Of a stretch of 64,000 nucleotides of DNA, positions 18,270-27,216 are shown piece by piece. The stretch lies in contig NZ_JAQTUH010000003.1 in assembly GCF_028710345.1 (NCBI RefSeq), positions 186,001 to 250,000 on the forward strand. The letters are read 5' to 3'. A program made the translations under genes and the position numbers. The notes beneath the pieces are model-generated. The model did not search any database, was not told the DNA's origin, and saw only the letters and a list, made by a program, of their open reading frames with translations. This stretch comes from Sulfuricurvum sp. (lineage in GTDB: Bacteria > Campylobacterota > Campylobacteria > Campylobacterales > Sulfurimonadaceae). Each line of letters begins with the position of its first letter. The stretch's first letter is position 1.

Positions 18270-20036
18270 CTAGCACCCTCTTGAACCTTTTTTCGGACAT
18301 CCGCAGTCATAATCCATAATACGGACATTACTATTGCCGCTGATGTTCACATTTTTCTGACGGCGAATATACGCCGATGTAACATCATATACCGGACGAG
18401 TGAGCTGTTCTTTTAGATTGCTACCCGCATTTTGTAAATTTCCACCCCATGAGGAGACTTTGTACACTTTTGAATCACTCAGAGGTTTACCCCCGATCAT
18501 GATGTTGGTAATACGTTTACCGCTAGGCGCACCAATACGAATCTCATAGGTCACTCCGCCAAGACGGCTCATATCGCCCCCTTGTTGATAGAGAGGATTC
18601 GCATTAAAGACATTATCAGCAATATCTTCCAACAATGTACGAATATGCAATCCGGTTAACTCAAACGTATAAACATTCGGATAGGTTATCGCCGTCATAT
18701 CATAGACGTGATCCATCGTAATCGAATCACCCTCTAACACCGTCGTTCCCCAACGATACCCAGGAGTAAACGAAATATCCGAATCCATCGCATCGATAAT
18801 AGAATCATTGATCAATTGATCGAATGTTGAGTGAAACGTATCGCGTTTGAACAACGTATTTTTCGTAATCCCCAACACTTCGGAGAGTTCTGAATCGTAC
18901 GGTGAGTACAACTCTTTTACCAATTTTTCACCCTCAGGATCAGCCGGAATCAGATTTGATGCCACCGGAATGAGTTTGTACTCGTACCCTTTAACCTTAT
19001 GGTTTTGGATATCGATATCCAAACGTCCTACGTATTTACCGTGACTTCCGGCAATGATAATCACCGTACCGTTGATAACTGTCGGTTGTGGTGATGGATC
19101 ATGGGTGTGACCGCTGAGGATGAAATCGATCCCTTTGACTTGACGGGCAACCTCTTGGTCAACACTGAAACCATCATGAGACAACACGACGACACAGTCC
19201 ACTTTTTCCTCTTTACGGAGTTTATCAACATACGTTTGGAGTGTATCTAAACGTAAACCGAAACTCCACCCCTGCGTAAACTCTTTCGGATTTGCCGTCG
19301 AGGTAAACGGAAACGATTGACCGATAATACCGATTTTCGCACCACCCCGTTCCATAATCGTATACGGTTCAAAAATCAACTCTTCAAAATCATCGGCAAA
19401 CGAATCATCACCAACGATATTTTGAGAAATGAATTTCGCATTGAGCATCTCGATCAGCTCTTTAACCCGTTTTTTACCGTAAGTAAACTCCCAGTGTCCG
19501 ACCATAACGTCCACACCGAGATAGTTTTGCGCTTTGACGATCGCTTCACCACCCGTTTTGAGGGCAACGCCCGTCCCTTGCCATGTATCCCCAGAATCGA
19601 GAAGGAGAACATTGTCAGCACCACGCTCTTTTTTGACATGGTTGATGAGGGTTTTCATGTGTGAAATCCCCCCCATTTTACCAAATTTATGCGCCAATGC
19701 ATCAAAGTTCATAAAGGTATCAAAATAGGCATCCAAGGTTTTACCTTGCATTCCGTAATGTTTCAAAAATGACTCTCCGCACAAAAATCCCGGTGTTCCC
19801 GTCAAATTCGGAGCCGAAATCAACGTCGATGGTTCACGCCAGTAGAGCGGTTTGAGGTGGGCATGCATGTCACAGATATGTAACAATGTCACATTTCCGC
19901 GAGCATTGAAGCCGTAAATATCTTTCAATCCCACTTCATCGACACGCTTTGCACTGCTTCCAGCAGTTGCCAATGAAGGCAACCCGATACCTAAAGCTGC
20001 TGCGATATGAAAAAAATCTCTTCGTGATAAATCCAT
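18270..20036 (-). CDS. soxB: Thiosulfohydrolase SoxB
   Basis: Periplasmic di-manganese enzyme that releases sulfate from S-thiosulfonate bound to SoxY. A twin-arginine signal (SRRDFF) starts the 588-residue protein, so it is exported folded. Metallophosphatase motifs: CDMHAHLKP, LLDSGDTWQGTG, a VGHWEFTYG metal-site loop, LSHDGF and LSGHTHDPSP. The 5'-nucleotidase C-terminal domain follows. The tail CGCPKKGSRGC is cysteine-rich. It is the last canonical gene of soxXYZAB here, and the porin follows. Confidence 0.96.
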   Translation of the reverse strand: MDLSRRDFFHIAAALGIGLPSLATAGSSAKRVDEVGLKDIYGFNARGNVTLLHICDMHAHLKPLYWREPSTLISAPNLTGTPGFLCGESFLKHYGMQGKTLDAYFDTFMNFDALAHKFGKMGGISHMKTLINHVKKERGADNVLLLDSGDTWQGTGVALKTGGEAIVKAQNYLGVDVMVGHWEFTYGKKRVKELIEMLNAKFISQNIVGDDSFADDFEELIFEPYTIMERGGAKIGIIGQSFPFTSTANPKEFTQGWSFGLRLDTLQTYVDKLRKEEKVDCVVVLSHDGFSVDQEVARQVKGIDFILSGHTHDPSPQPTVINGTVIIIAGSHGKYVGRLDIDIQNHKVKGYEYKLIPVASNLIPADPEGEKLVKELYSPYDSELSEVLGITKNTLFKRDTFHSTFDQLINDSIIDAMDSDISFTPGYRWGTTVLEGDSITMDHVYDMTAITYPNVYTFELTGLHIRTLLEDIADNVFNANPLYQQGGDMSRLGGVTYEIRIGAPSGKRITNIMIGGKPLSDSKVYKVSSWGGNLQNAGSNLKEQLTRPVYDVTSAYIRRQKNVNISGNSNVRIMDYDCGCPKKGSRGC

Positions 20037-20046
20037 TCTCTCCCCC

Positions 20047-20820
20047 TTAGCGTTTCAAACCGGGGATTTGTATCGCATTGCCTTTGGTTTTGTTCGTGAC
20101 ATACACTTCCAATGCAACGATTTCACGTGATCCGAGTGGAATTTTTGCCAAAAGGGCATTTTCCATACATTGTTGCATACGTTTGTCCAACGTTACCATT
20201 TGCCCCTGTGTCATACGATACGCCGGCCATGTTCCCGCAGCAGCTGTTACAGCAGCACCCAAATCAGGAAGAGCCTGCATACGAAGACGTTGTCCGACGA
20301 TGTCGGCACTGTGACAGTTGTTGCACGAAAGTCCACGACCACCGCGACGCTCTTCAAACACTTGTTGCCCAAGAGCCATCATCTCTTTCATTTGCGGATT
20401 CGCTTTGACATCGATATTGGTTTTTTGTCCGTTTGCCAATGATTTGACATACGCGCTCATTTTAACGATTTCAGGACTTTCCAATTTGGAAACCTCTTTA
20501 CCTTGATCCGCCAACGCCATTTGAAGCGATTGAGACAAAGTAACTACTTTACCAGCCGCTTTAACAACACGAGGGAATCCCGCGATCGTTTTTGGCAAAT
20601 CTTTCTCTTTAACACCTAACATTTTGGCATAGGCAGATGAGCCGATAAGGGAATTAAACAGTTGTTCACCCTCACTCACTTCCATCTCAGCCGGATTATT
20701 TTCGAGAAGCTCCGCATACATTGCTTTATCGGCTTCACTCATGCTGAGTTTATCTTCCGCATTGAGTGAACTCAAAAGTGCCAAACACACCAATGCCGCA
20801 CTGATTGATAAAGTTCGCAT
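20047..20820 (-). CDS. soxA: SoxA, cytochrome c subunit of SoxAX
   Basis: With SoxX joins thiosulfate oxidatively to the SoxY cysteine in the periplasm. Signal peptide, then one haem-binding CNNCH (about Cys166-His170) and a lone Cys (about 218, in RMQQCMENA) that in the family is the haem-ligating/catalytic cysteine. It lacks a first CxxCH, so it is the mono-haem form. The ATG at 20820 is 6 bases after AAAGGA and overlaps nothing; a GTG one codon earlier is possible. Confidence 0.94.
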   Translation of the reverse strand: MRTLSISAALVCLALLSSLNAEDKLSMSEADKAMYAELLENNPAEMEVSEGEQLFNSLIGSSAYAKMLGVKEKDLPKTIAGFPRVVKAAGKVVTLSQSLQMALADQGKEVSKLESPEIVKMSAYVKSLANGQKTNIDVKANPQMKEMMALGQQVFEERRGGRGLSCNNCHSADIVGQRLRMQALPDLGAAVTAAAGTWPAYRMTQGQMVTLDKRMQQCMENALLAKIPLGSREIVALEVYVTNKTKGNAIQIPGLKR

Positions 20821-20823
20821 CAC

Positions 20824-21159
20824 TTATCCTTTAGGGGTAATTTGCGTCGTACTCTCTACGCTTTGCCCTTTGTTGTCTTTTGCAACAACTTTGAGCGTTC
20901 CGGCACCCGGTACTTTAAAACTGATAGACATCAACGGATTAACCGAAAGTGACTCCCAAATCACCATTTTGGTAATCAATGTATCGTTGAAAGAAAATTT
21001 CACCTCATCGATATAATTTGCCGGAATAATCTCTCCCGTATCTTTGTTTTTACGCATACCGGTTTCCATCGGATGCATCGCCATAAAGTCGATTTTTACA
21101 ATATCGCCCGCTTTATAATCTTTCGGTTTGATTTTAATCAATGTTTTCATCTCTGCCAT
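20824..21159 (-). CDS. soxZ: SoxZ, sulfur-carrier partner of SoxY
   Basis: A 111-residue beta-sandwich protein with no signal peptide, consistent with export in a folded complex with the Tat-dependent SoxY. It shows KVPGAGTLKVVAKDNKGQ near the C-terminus, typical of SoxZ, and the MAHPMET-like MHPMETGMRK stretch near residue 30. SD AAAGGA precedes the ATG. It sits between soxY and soxA in the normal order. Confidence 0.94.
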   Translation of the reverse strand: MAEMKTLIKIKPKDYKAGDIVKIDFMAMHPMETGMRKNKDTGEIIPANYIDEVKFSFNDTLITKMVIWESLSVNPLMSISFKVPGAGTLKVVAKDNKGQSVESTTQITPKG

Positions 21160-21206
21160 AATAAATCCTTTGGTTATATTTTTTTAATTGAGATAGTTGA
21201 TTATTA

Positions 21207-21677
21207 TCAACCACATCCACCGATGGTTACTTTTACGTTTTGTTTTGCAGTGAGGAATGTTCCATCACTCATTTCAGCAATCGCCACAACATCTTGAGTT
21301 CCTCCGAGTTTGACACGAGTGCCAAAATACGCTTCACCGTTTGAAGGGCTCAAATAGATATTTGCACAACGGACGTTTCCATTTTTAGAGGCCAATACAT
21401 GGATTGCTTTGACGTAATCTTTTGCGCTCATCGGGCTATCAACTGTGATTTTTACCGGAACAACTGCACCGTTTTCAGCGATTTCAGGAGCTTCCATTTT
21501 TACTTTTGGTGATGGAACCAACGCTTTACCACCGGTAATCGCCGATACAGCTGTCTCATAATTCATCTCATTCGGACCACCCGACTTTTTTTCTTCCGCC
21601 GCACTTGCGATTTGTGGCAATGCCATTGCACATGCCGCTGCTGCACCAAAACCTTTTAAAAATGATCTTCTTTCCAT
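21207..21677 (-). CDS. soxY: SoxY, covalent sulfur carrier
   Basis: Carries sulfur intermediates on the cysteine of its C-terminal GGCG arm; here the last residues are TIGGCG with the carrier Cys at 155 of 156. A Tat signal with ERRSFLKGF and an AxA cleavage site leads the protein. The body is the beta-sandwich seen with SoxZ. One copy of soxYZ is in this window; a soxCD-linked second copy, common in Campylobacterota, would lie elsewhere if present. Confidence 0.95.
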   Translation of the reverse strand: MERRSFLKGFGAAAACAMALPQIASAAEEKKSGGPNEMNYETAVSAITGGKALVPSPKVKMEAPEIAENGAVVPVKITVDSPMSAKDYVKAIHVLASKNGNVRCANIYLSPSNGEAYFGTRVKLGGTQDVVAIAEMSDGTFLTAKQNVKVTIGGCG

Positions 21678-21692
21678 AATATTCTCCTTGAA

Positions 21693-22214
21693 TTACTTTT
21701 TAACCGCTGCGATATAGGATACTAAATCGCACACTTCGCGTTCACTAAACAAACCGTTTGCCAAATTAACCGTCATATGAGTTTGTGCGTTGTCCACACG
21801 TGGATCGGCAATTTTTTGATACATGAACTGAGGATTGCGAGCGCCGCTATCCATAAAAAGTTCTTTGTATTTACTCAAATCGGGTCCGATATTACCGTAC
21901 CCTTTTGCCCCTTCGATATTATGACAAGCAACACAGTTTCCGAACTGTTTGTCTTTCCCATCCGCTAATTTACGGCTGATACCCTCCGGCGGATTCTCTT
22001 TGGCATCTTTTCCATTGAGATTATGAAAAAGGTACTGACCGCGAGCAATGGCCGCTTTGTCATCGCTAACACACCCCTCAGGCATAGTATACATTTTTGC
22101 TAGAGGAAGGGCATCTTTTTTCAAAATTGCCGTCGCATCCGGACTCTCAATCACCTGCGATAAATCGGCTGCACTTAAAAAAGTAGCGAGACCGAGCATA
22201 ATCACTTTTCGCAT
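21693..22214 (-). CDS. soxX: SoxX, cytochrome c subunit of SoxAX
   Basis: Mono-haem cytochrome c of 173 residues that takes electrons from SoxA-linked thiosulfate conjugation. Signal peptide, then CVACH (Cys94, Cys97, His98), GPDLSKYK after the haem, and a C-terminal Met-rich segment that can give the axial ligand. It is the first sox gene; SD AAGGAG in front. A putative regulator-dependent promoter lies immediately upstream. Confidence 0.94.
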   Translation of the reverse strand: MRKVIMLGLATFLSAADLSQVIESPDATAILKKDALPLAKMYTMPEGCVSDDKAAIARGQYLFHNLNGKDAKENPPEGISRKLADGKDKQFGNCVACHNIEGAKGYGNIGPDLSKYKELFMDSGARNPQFMYQKIADPRVDNAQTHMTVNLANGLFSEREVCDLVSYIAAVKK

Positions 22215-22245
22215 TGGCTCTCCTTGAATTCTTATTTCGAGGAGT

Positions 22246-22278
22246 ATTGTAGAACAGGAGTGTAAAATTAATGTAAAA
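22246..22278 (-). promoter_or_regulatory. Putative OmpR-type regulator site and -10 box of the sox operon
   Basis: Between the kinase stop and soxX the minus strand has two exact TTTTACA heptamers (22278-22272 and 22267-22261), 11 bp apart, then 9 bp later TACAAT (22251-22246) as a -10. There is no good -35. Direct repeats at one-turn spacing that take the place of the -35 are typical of promoters activated by OmpR/PhoB-family regulators, and an OmpR-family regulator is encoded two genes upstream. Confidence 0.5.
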
Positions 22279-22289
22279 AAGAAAAAGTT

Positions 22290-23456
22290 TTATGCAGAAA
22301 TATAAATCGGCGGAGTAAACGTATACGAAAAGGTACTCCCCTCGCCGTATACGGAGTCGATTTGAAGCTCAATCCCCGCTTTATCGATAATCGATTTGAC
22401 GATATTCAACCCGATACCGAACCCCCCCTTATCCTGATTTTCACGATAATAGCGTTCAAAGATTCGATTGACGTCTTCGATCCCGACACCGTCATCTCGG
22501 AATCGTAACACACACCCCTCAAGATTGCGTTCCAATATCACTTCGATTTTTCCCTCTTCATTCGAATACTTAATCGCATTGGAGAGGTTATTATCGATAA
22601 TACGCTGTAACTGCGTCGGATTAAATACAATCTCAATCTTCTCCTCGATACTCGGATCAATCACAATGTTTTTCAACGCCGCCACTTCGTGAAAATAGTC
22701 ACACCGTTCTCTCAGAAATCGGCTCAAATCGATTGTTTCATATTCAAAAGAGAGGCGCTCGTTTTTGATGAGATAATCCATATCGTTATAAAGAGTCGAG
22801 AGGGTTTTGGTCGCCGCTTTAATCCGTTGGAGATATTTATTCACCGGATTAGAGCGGTGATAGAGATCGATATTGACGTTTATAATGGAAAGTGGCGTAT
22901 TAATCTCATGCATCGAGTCTTTGATAAACTGATCCAACCGTTTATTAAGACGCTGAAACGGTAGAGCAAAGCGATCGAGAAAAAAGAGTGACAACACAAA
23001 AAATAAAGCGGCCGTAGCCAACAAAATCATCACCACATCTTGATATATACGAGCATACGAGATTTCTCCGCCGACCACCAGATACGACGCATCAAAATAA
23101 CGCCCATCAGGAAGTGCAATCACTTGATAGGCATATCCGTTTTGAATATGATATCCCACTTTTTGCTCCTCCAATGGAGCTTTTATCAACGTAAAAATCG
23201 GGTTAAAATGGATGTCATACAATCCCGATTGAAAAGAACGAAATCTTGGGTACTCAAAATTTTGCTTCTCTTTAGGATCAAACTCTTCCATTGAACGGAT
23301 TATGAGATGCGATTGCCGTTTGAGCTTAAATTCGTATTGTATCTCGGTAACATATTTCATATAGGTGACATAGAGATAGGTGGGGACGAGCAGTAATGCT
23401 GCAACCAACATCGTATAGATAAACGCATTTTTAAGGGCGTAAAAATTATCGTTCAA
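22290..23456 (-). CDS. Sensor histidine kinase next to sox operon
   Basis: 388 residues: two transmembrane helices (about 14-33 and 140-160) enclose a small periplasmic loop, with no evident HAMP. HisKA follows with His183 in SMHEINTPLS, then the ATPase boxes NNLSNAIKYS (N), DDGVGIED (G1) and GGFGIGLNIV (G2). Translation appears to start at TTG 23456, 7 bases after AGGA inside the end of the regulator gene. Partner of the upstream response regulator; together with the Cache protein it probably senses a signal for sox expression. Confidence 0.9.
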   Translation of the reverse strand: MNDNFYALKNAFIYTMLVAALLLVPTYLYVTYMKYVTEIQYEFKLKRQSHLIIRSMEEFDPKEKQNFEYPRFRSFQSGLYDIHFNPIFTLIKAPLEEQKVGYHIQNGYAYQVIALPDGRYFDASYLVVGGEISYARIYQDVVMILLATAALFFVLSLFFLDRFALPFQRLNKRLDQFIKDSMHEINTPLSIINVNIDLYHRSNPVNKYLQRIKAATKTLSTLYNDMDYLIKNERLSFEYETIDLSRFLRERCDYFHEVAALKNIVIDPSIEEKIEIVFNPTQLQRIIDNNLSNAIKYSNEEGKIEVILERNLEGCVLRFRDDGVGIEDVNRIFERYYRENQDKGGFGIGLNIVKSIIDKAGIELQIDSVYGEGSTFSYTFTPPIYISA

Positions 23457-24099
23457 TGATGTATCCTAACCCGCGTCGATTTTGGATGATCTCAATGGGG
23501 AGTTTTTTACGCAGATTATTGATCTGAACACGGATATTAGCAGGATCGACGTATTCGCCCCAAATCTCATCTTGGAACATCTCTACTGATACTACTTGGT
23601 TCGTATGTTTAAGTAACACTGTAAAAATCTCTTTTTCAGTTTTAGAGAGAGCAATACTCTCCCCCTCATGAGTCAATGTAAAATGTTCCGTGTCATAGAT
23701 CAAATTTGAACCAAAATCGATTTTATTTTCCCCATCATGATAAAAACTTTTCAATGCATGCATAATCCGTATCTGTAACTCAGTGAGATCGAACGGTTTG
23801 CGGATATAATCACAACACCCCGATTTATACCCCTCTTGCAAATCGGATACATTGACCATCGACGTGAGAAATATAGCGGGAGTTTTATTCCCCTCTTTTC
23901 GTAAGGTACGTAATAACTCAAATCCATTCATCCCTGGAACGTTGACATCGAGGAGAAACAAATCAAAATGGGTCTCATAAATGGCATCAAATGCCTTCTC
24001 ACCGTTTGAAAATCCGATAACTTCCAACCCTAACTCTTCTAAAAATTCAGTGATGCTTACACGGAGCATGTATTCATCTTCGAGCAACAGCACTTTCAT
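23446..24099 (-). CDS. OmpR-family response regulator next to sox operon
   Basis: Receiver domain with the acidic pair E7/D8, phospho-acceptor Asp51 (LFLLDVNVPG) and the conserved Lys in YIRKPFD; then a winged-helix DNA-binding domain ending RRGLGYIIE. 217 residues. It starts in an ATGA overlap with the Cache-protein gene and overlaps the kinase gene at its end, so the three are co-translated. Likely binds the 11-bp direct repeats before soxX. Confidence 0.92.
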   Translation of the reverse strand: MKVLLLEDEYMLRVSITEFLEELGLEVIGFSNGEKAFDAIYETHFDLFLLDVNVPGMNGFELLRTLRKEGNKTPAIFLTSMVNVSDLQEGYKSGCCDYIRKPFDLTELQIRIMHALKSFYHDGENKIDFGSNLIYDTEHFTLTHEGESIALSKTEKEIFTVLLKHTNQVVSVEMFQDEIWGEYVDPANIRVQINNLRKKLPIEIIQNRRGLGYIIER

Positions 24100-25226
24100 C
24101 GGATTTCCCCTTTTATCTCTTTGGTCACTTTATAATCCAACAGTATCCCAATCAGTTCTTCTTTAGAATACGCGTTGAGCCGATCATGCGCTTCTTGGAG
24201 ATATATCTCCCGATCTTCAGAAGCAACCGTATCTTTGAGATAAAGAAGATCTTTATCGTAGATACTTTGAAACTGCCCTTTACCTGACGTTTTTTTTGCC
24301 ATAACATCATACAGTTCATTACGGGAGAGATGGATTAAAAACGAAATATCCTCTTCATCAGAGTGGGCATAGGTACTGATCTGTTTCGGCGAAAGGGAAA
24401 AAATAAACGCCCCTATCGTCTCCCCTTCACCGTTTTTCATCGGCTCATAAAAGAGATATTGCCCTCCGCTGAAAATAACACGGGAGGCTTTTAGTGTTTT
24501 AAAATTAACTCCGTTTAAAAGTTTTAAATCGCTTTGGGTATATTTGGGATTTGCTAGAATATACTCTTTCCCGATAGCAGGATTTTCTTGCATAAAAACG
24601 GCTGTTTCATAAAACCGTGAGTCCATCAGAACATACATCTTTATCCCTAAACGGTCAAAATACTCTTGCGTCGTTTCAAAAAAAGAGACCACTTCGACAA
24701 AACCGAGCATATTTTTCTCTTGATACACCGGAACCGTCGCTTTTACCCCCAGTTTTCGTCCCACTTCGATAGCGGAACGGGGGTTTTTATGGGTTTGAAA
24801 ATAGAGCAAATCGGGGCGATGATAATCGAGCGGCATCCCTGCATACGAGTTATCCCAGCTACGAGCAAAAATGACATAGTCCGACGTGATAATTTGAGAC
24901 CGAATCAAGATATCGGTATGAAGTTTAATCGACTCCATCACTTCTGAGAGAATTTTAAACCCTTTATCCTCATCTTCTTGCTCCAATGCATCACTCAGTG
25001 CCGTATTTTGCGAAAGGATCAATGCATAACGCAATGCGGTAGAGCGCTCTTTTTCGAGCTGATTGTTCAGGGCTAATGAGAGCTGATCGCTTAAACGCTC
25101 CAGTGTTTGAGAGGTGACTTTTTGCTCCAAATAGAGCAACACCCCTCCTAAAATCAACGCAATAAAGAGAAAAAACCCAGCAATCGTCTTTTTATCGGCT
25201 AAAAAGCGGTACCAATGATTCATCAC
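24096..25226 (-). CDS. Membrane-anchored Cache-type sensor protein without output domain
   Basis: A 376-residue protein: N-terminal transmembrane helix (about 15-33), coiled stretch (40-80), then a large periplasmic domain with the layout of a double-Cache sensor (for example YVIFARSWDNSYAG, VKATVPVYQEKNMLGFVEV and later FYEPMKNGEGETIGAFIFSL). There is no kinase, GGDEF or MCP part. It is wedged by overlaps between flhB and a response regulator, so I infer it gives the ligand signal to the kinase two genes downstream. A GTG 6 bases after AAGGA, or the next ATG, is the start. Confidence 0.7.
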   Translation of the reverse strand: MMNHWYRFLADKKTIAGFFLFIALILGGVLLYLEQKVTSQTLERLSDQLSLALNNQLEKERSTALRYALILSQNTALSDALEQEDEDKGFKILSEVMESIKLHTDILIRSQIITSDYVIFARSWDNSYAGMPLDYHRPDLLYFQTHKNPRSAIEVGRKLGVKATVPVYQEKNMLGFVEVVSFFETTQEYFDRLGIKMYVLMDSRFYETAVFMQENPAIGKEYILANPKYTQSDLKLLNGVNFKTLKASRVIFSGGQYLFYEPMKNGEGETIGAFIFSLSPKQISTYAHSDEEDISFLIHLSRNELYDVMAKKTSGKGQFQSIYDKDLLYLKDTVASEDREIYLQEAHDRLNAYSKEELIGILLDYKVTKEIKGEIR

Positions 25227-26290
25227 ACATTTTCCTTTTTCTTTTTACCCATTTTATAAACATACGCCAACACTTCCGCCACTGCAGCAAACATTAACTC
25301 AGGAATCGGATGGTCAATCTCCACCTCTTTATAGAGTGAACGTGCGAGTGGAGGATTTTGAACGACATGAACACCGTTTTCACGTGCAATCTTTTTAATC
25401 TGTATCGCAATGTTATCAACCCCTTTGGCTACCACCACGGGAGCAAAATGTTTCGTCTCATCGTATTTGATGGCAACCGCATAGTGGGTCGGATTGGTAA
25501 TAACCACATCGGCAGTGGGAATAGCCGACATCATCCGCTTTCGTGCCGCTTGCATCTGTATTTGACGGATTTTAGCCTTAACGTGCGGATCCCCTTCCAT
25601 GTTTTTCATCTCATCTTTAATCTCTTGTAACGACATTTTGAGTTTGTCAAAATAGTGTTTTCGGGTCAGAAAGAGATCTATCATCGCAAATAAAAAAAGG
25701 ACGATTAACATCACCGATGCCAAAACAATCGCCTTCTCTTTAAACCATGCCATCTGATCCCACAGCCCGAACAATGCAACCGTCGGAAGCTCTTTCATGT
25801 ACGCCCAAAAAAATAAAAATCCGACCCCCATTGCGGCAAACGATTTAAAAGTGATTTTGAGGGCTTCGAGCACTTTTTGCATACTGAGCATATTTTTTAA
25901 TCCCGCAATCGGATCGAGTTTCGAGAAATTGGGAGAGAGGGGCTTGGTAGTAAAATTAAACCCTATCTGAGCAACCGTCCCCGCAACCCCAGCAACCGCG
26001 ATGATAATCGTTATCGGTAACACCATAATTAAAAACTCTTTGAATGTCACAAACGCGATATCGACCAAATTGACCTCTTCCAAAGGCTTATTCATCAACG
26101 AAAAATAGTATCGAACCAACGCTAAAAGGTGCTCAGAAATAAAAGGGAGAAGCATTAAGAGTGCTAAAATCGCCACAAAAAGGACAATAACCCCCGCCGT
26201 ATCTTGACTCCGAGGGACATTCCCCTCCTCTCTGGCGTCTTCGAGCTTCTTGGCGGTGGGTTCCTCGGTCTTTTCTTGATCGTCAGCCAC
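25223..26290 (-). CDS. flhB: Flagellar export switch protein FlhB
   Basis: Inner-membrane component of the flagellar type III export gate that switches substrate class. Four hydrophobic segments (about 33-50, 85-105, 150-168, 188-206) are followed by the cytoplasmic domain with the self-cleaving NPTH motif (Asn266-His269). Length 355 residues is normal. Starts with GTG 3 bases after the nadC stop. It shows the organism is probably flagellated; no other flagellar gene is in view. Confidence 0.95.
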   Translation of the reverse strand: MADDQEKTEEPTAKKLEDAREEGNVPRSQDTAGVIVLFVAILALLMLLPFISEHLLALVRYYFSLMNKPLEEVNLVDIAFVTFKEFLIMVLPITIIIAVAGVAGTVAQIGFNFTTKPLSPNFSKLDPIAGLKNMLSMQKVLEALKITFKSFAAMGVGFLFFWAYMKELPTVALFGLWDQMAWFKEKAIVLASVMLIVLFLFAMIDLFLTRKHYFDKLKMSLQEIKDEMKNMEGDPHVKAKIRQIQMQAARKRMMSAIPTADVVITNPTHYAVAIKYDETKHFAPVVVAKGVDNIAIQIKKIARENGVHVVQNPPLARSLYKEVEIDHPIPELMFAAVAEVLAYVYKMGKKKKENV

Positions 26291-26293
26291 TTA

Positions 26294-27109
26294 TTAGTCC
26301 ATTTTCATAGAAATATCAATCCAATTGGCTTGATGAACCATCGAACCCGTACTAATCGCGTCCACCCCTGTTTGTGCGTAGCTCTCAATCGTCTCTAATG
26401 TTATGTTTCCACTCGCTTCAAGCAACACACCGCTGTGGTGTTCCCATTTGTACTCCACCACCTCTCGCAACTGCTCCACACTCATATTGTCGCACATTAC
26501 GATATCCGCCCCCACTTCCATCGCTTTTTTCGCCATCTCGATGGTTTCAGCCTCTATCTCTATTTTCGACGTAAACGGTATTTTCGCACGCGCCTCTTCC
26601 ATAAAAAGTTCGAGATTGGTGATTGTTTTGAGATGAGTATCTTTGAGCATCAATGCATCATCCAACCCCATCCGATGGTTCGTCGCTCCACCGATACGGG
26701 TAGCGTATTTCTCGAAATTTCGTAACAACGGACGGGTCTTTCGAGTATCGAGGAGTTTTGTCCCATACGGTGCGACGAGATCGACGTATTGAGAGGTCAA
26801 TGTCGCGATAGAACTCGCATGGAGCAACATATTGAGCAACGTTCTCTCGATACGTAACAATGTATGAGAATCCCCGCTAAGCCCTAAAAGCACCTCCCCT
26901 TTGAGAAACCGTTCACCATCACGTTTGTGCCAAAAAATCTCAAACCGCTCCATCTGCGCCAACACGCGCAAGTACTCTTCCCCCGCGAAAACACCATCAC
27001 TTTTCGCGATAATCTTTGCACTCGCAGGAACTGCTTCGGATACCCGCGCATACAAATCCCCACGCCCCACATCTTCGGCTAACACTTCACGGATAAATTG
27101 CTCAATCAT
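26294..27109 (-). CDS. nadC: Nicotinate-nucleotide pyrophosphorylase (quinolinate phosphoribosyltransferase)
   Basis: Third step of de novo NAD synthesis, from quinolinate and PRPP. Motifs: an early EDVGRGDLYAR, then LLDTRKTRPLLR near residue 117, GGATNHRMGLDDALMLKDTH near 138, and IEIEAET near 180. Length 271. ATG behind AAAAAGG. nadA is encoded 2.6 kb away on the same strand, so two NAD genes share the neighbourhood but not one operon. ModD relatives are similar; the tight NadC motifs and nearby nadA favour NadC. Confidence 0.93.
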   Translation of the reverse strand: MIEQFIREVLAEDVGRGDLYARVSEAVPASAKIIAKSDGVFAGEEYLRVLAQMERFEIFWHKRDGERFLKGEVLLGLSGDSHTLLRIERTLLNMLLHASSIATLTSQYVDLVAPYGTKLLDTRKTRPLLRNFEKYATRIGGATNHRMGLDDALMLKDTHLKTITNLELFMEEARAKIPFTSKIEIEAETIEMAKKAMEVGADIVMCDNMSVEQLREVVEYKWEHHSGVLLEASGNITLETIESYAQTGVDAISTGSMVHQANWIDISMKMD

Positions 27110-27216
27110 GCGATTACCTTTTTAACTATTATCAAAATACTAAATATGACTAATTATTACTCTTATTGTAACATATTGGCGGTTTGTTAGGTGCCAAGGA
27201 TTGATGATTCATAGCT

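Noticed and set aside
18258-18282. Rho-independent terminator between soxB and the porin
   Set aside because: AAGAGG/CCTCTT can pair with a bulge but no T-run follows and it lies over the soxB stop; the porin is probably still co-transcribed.
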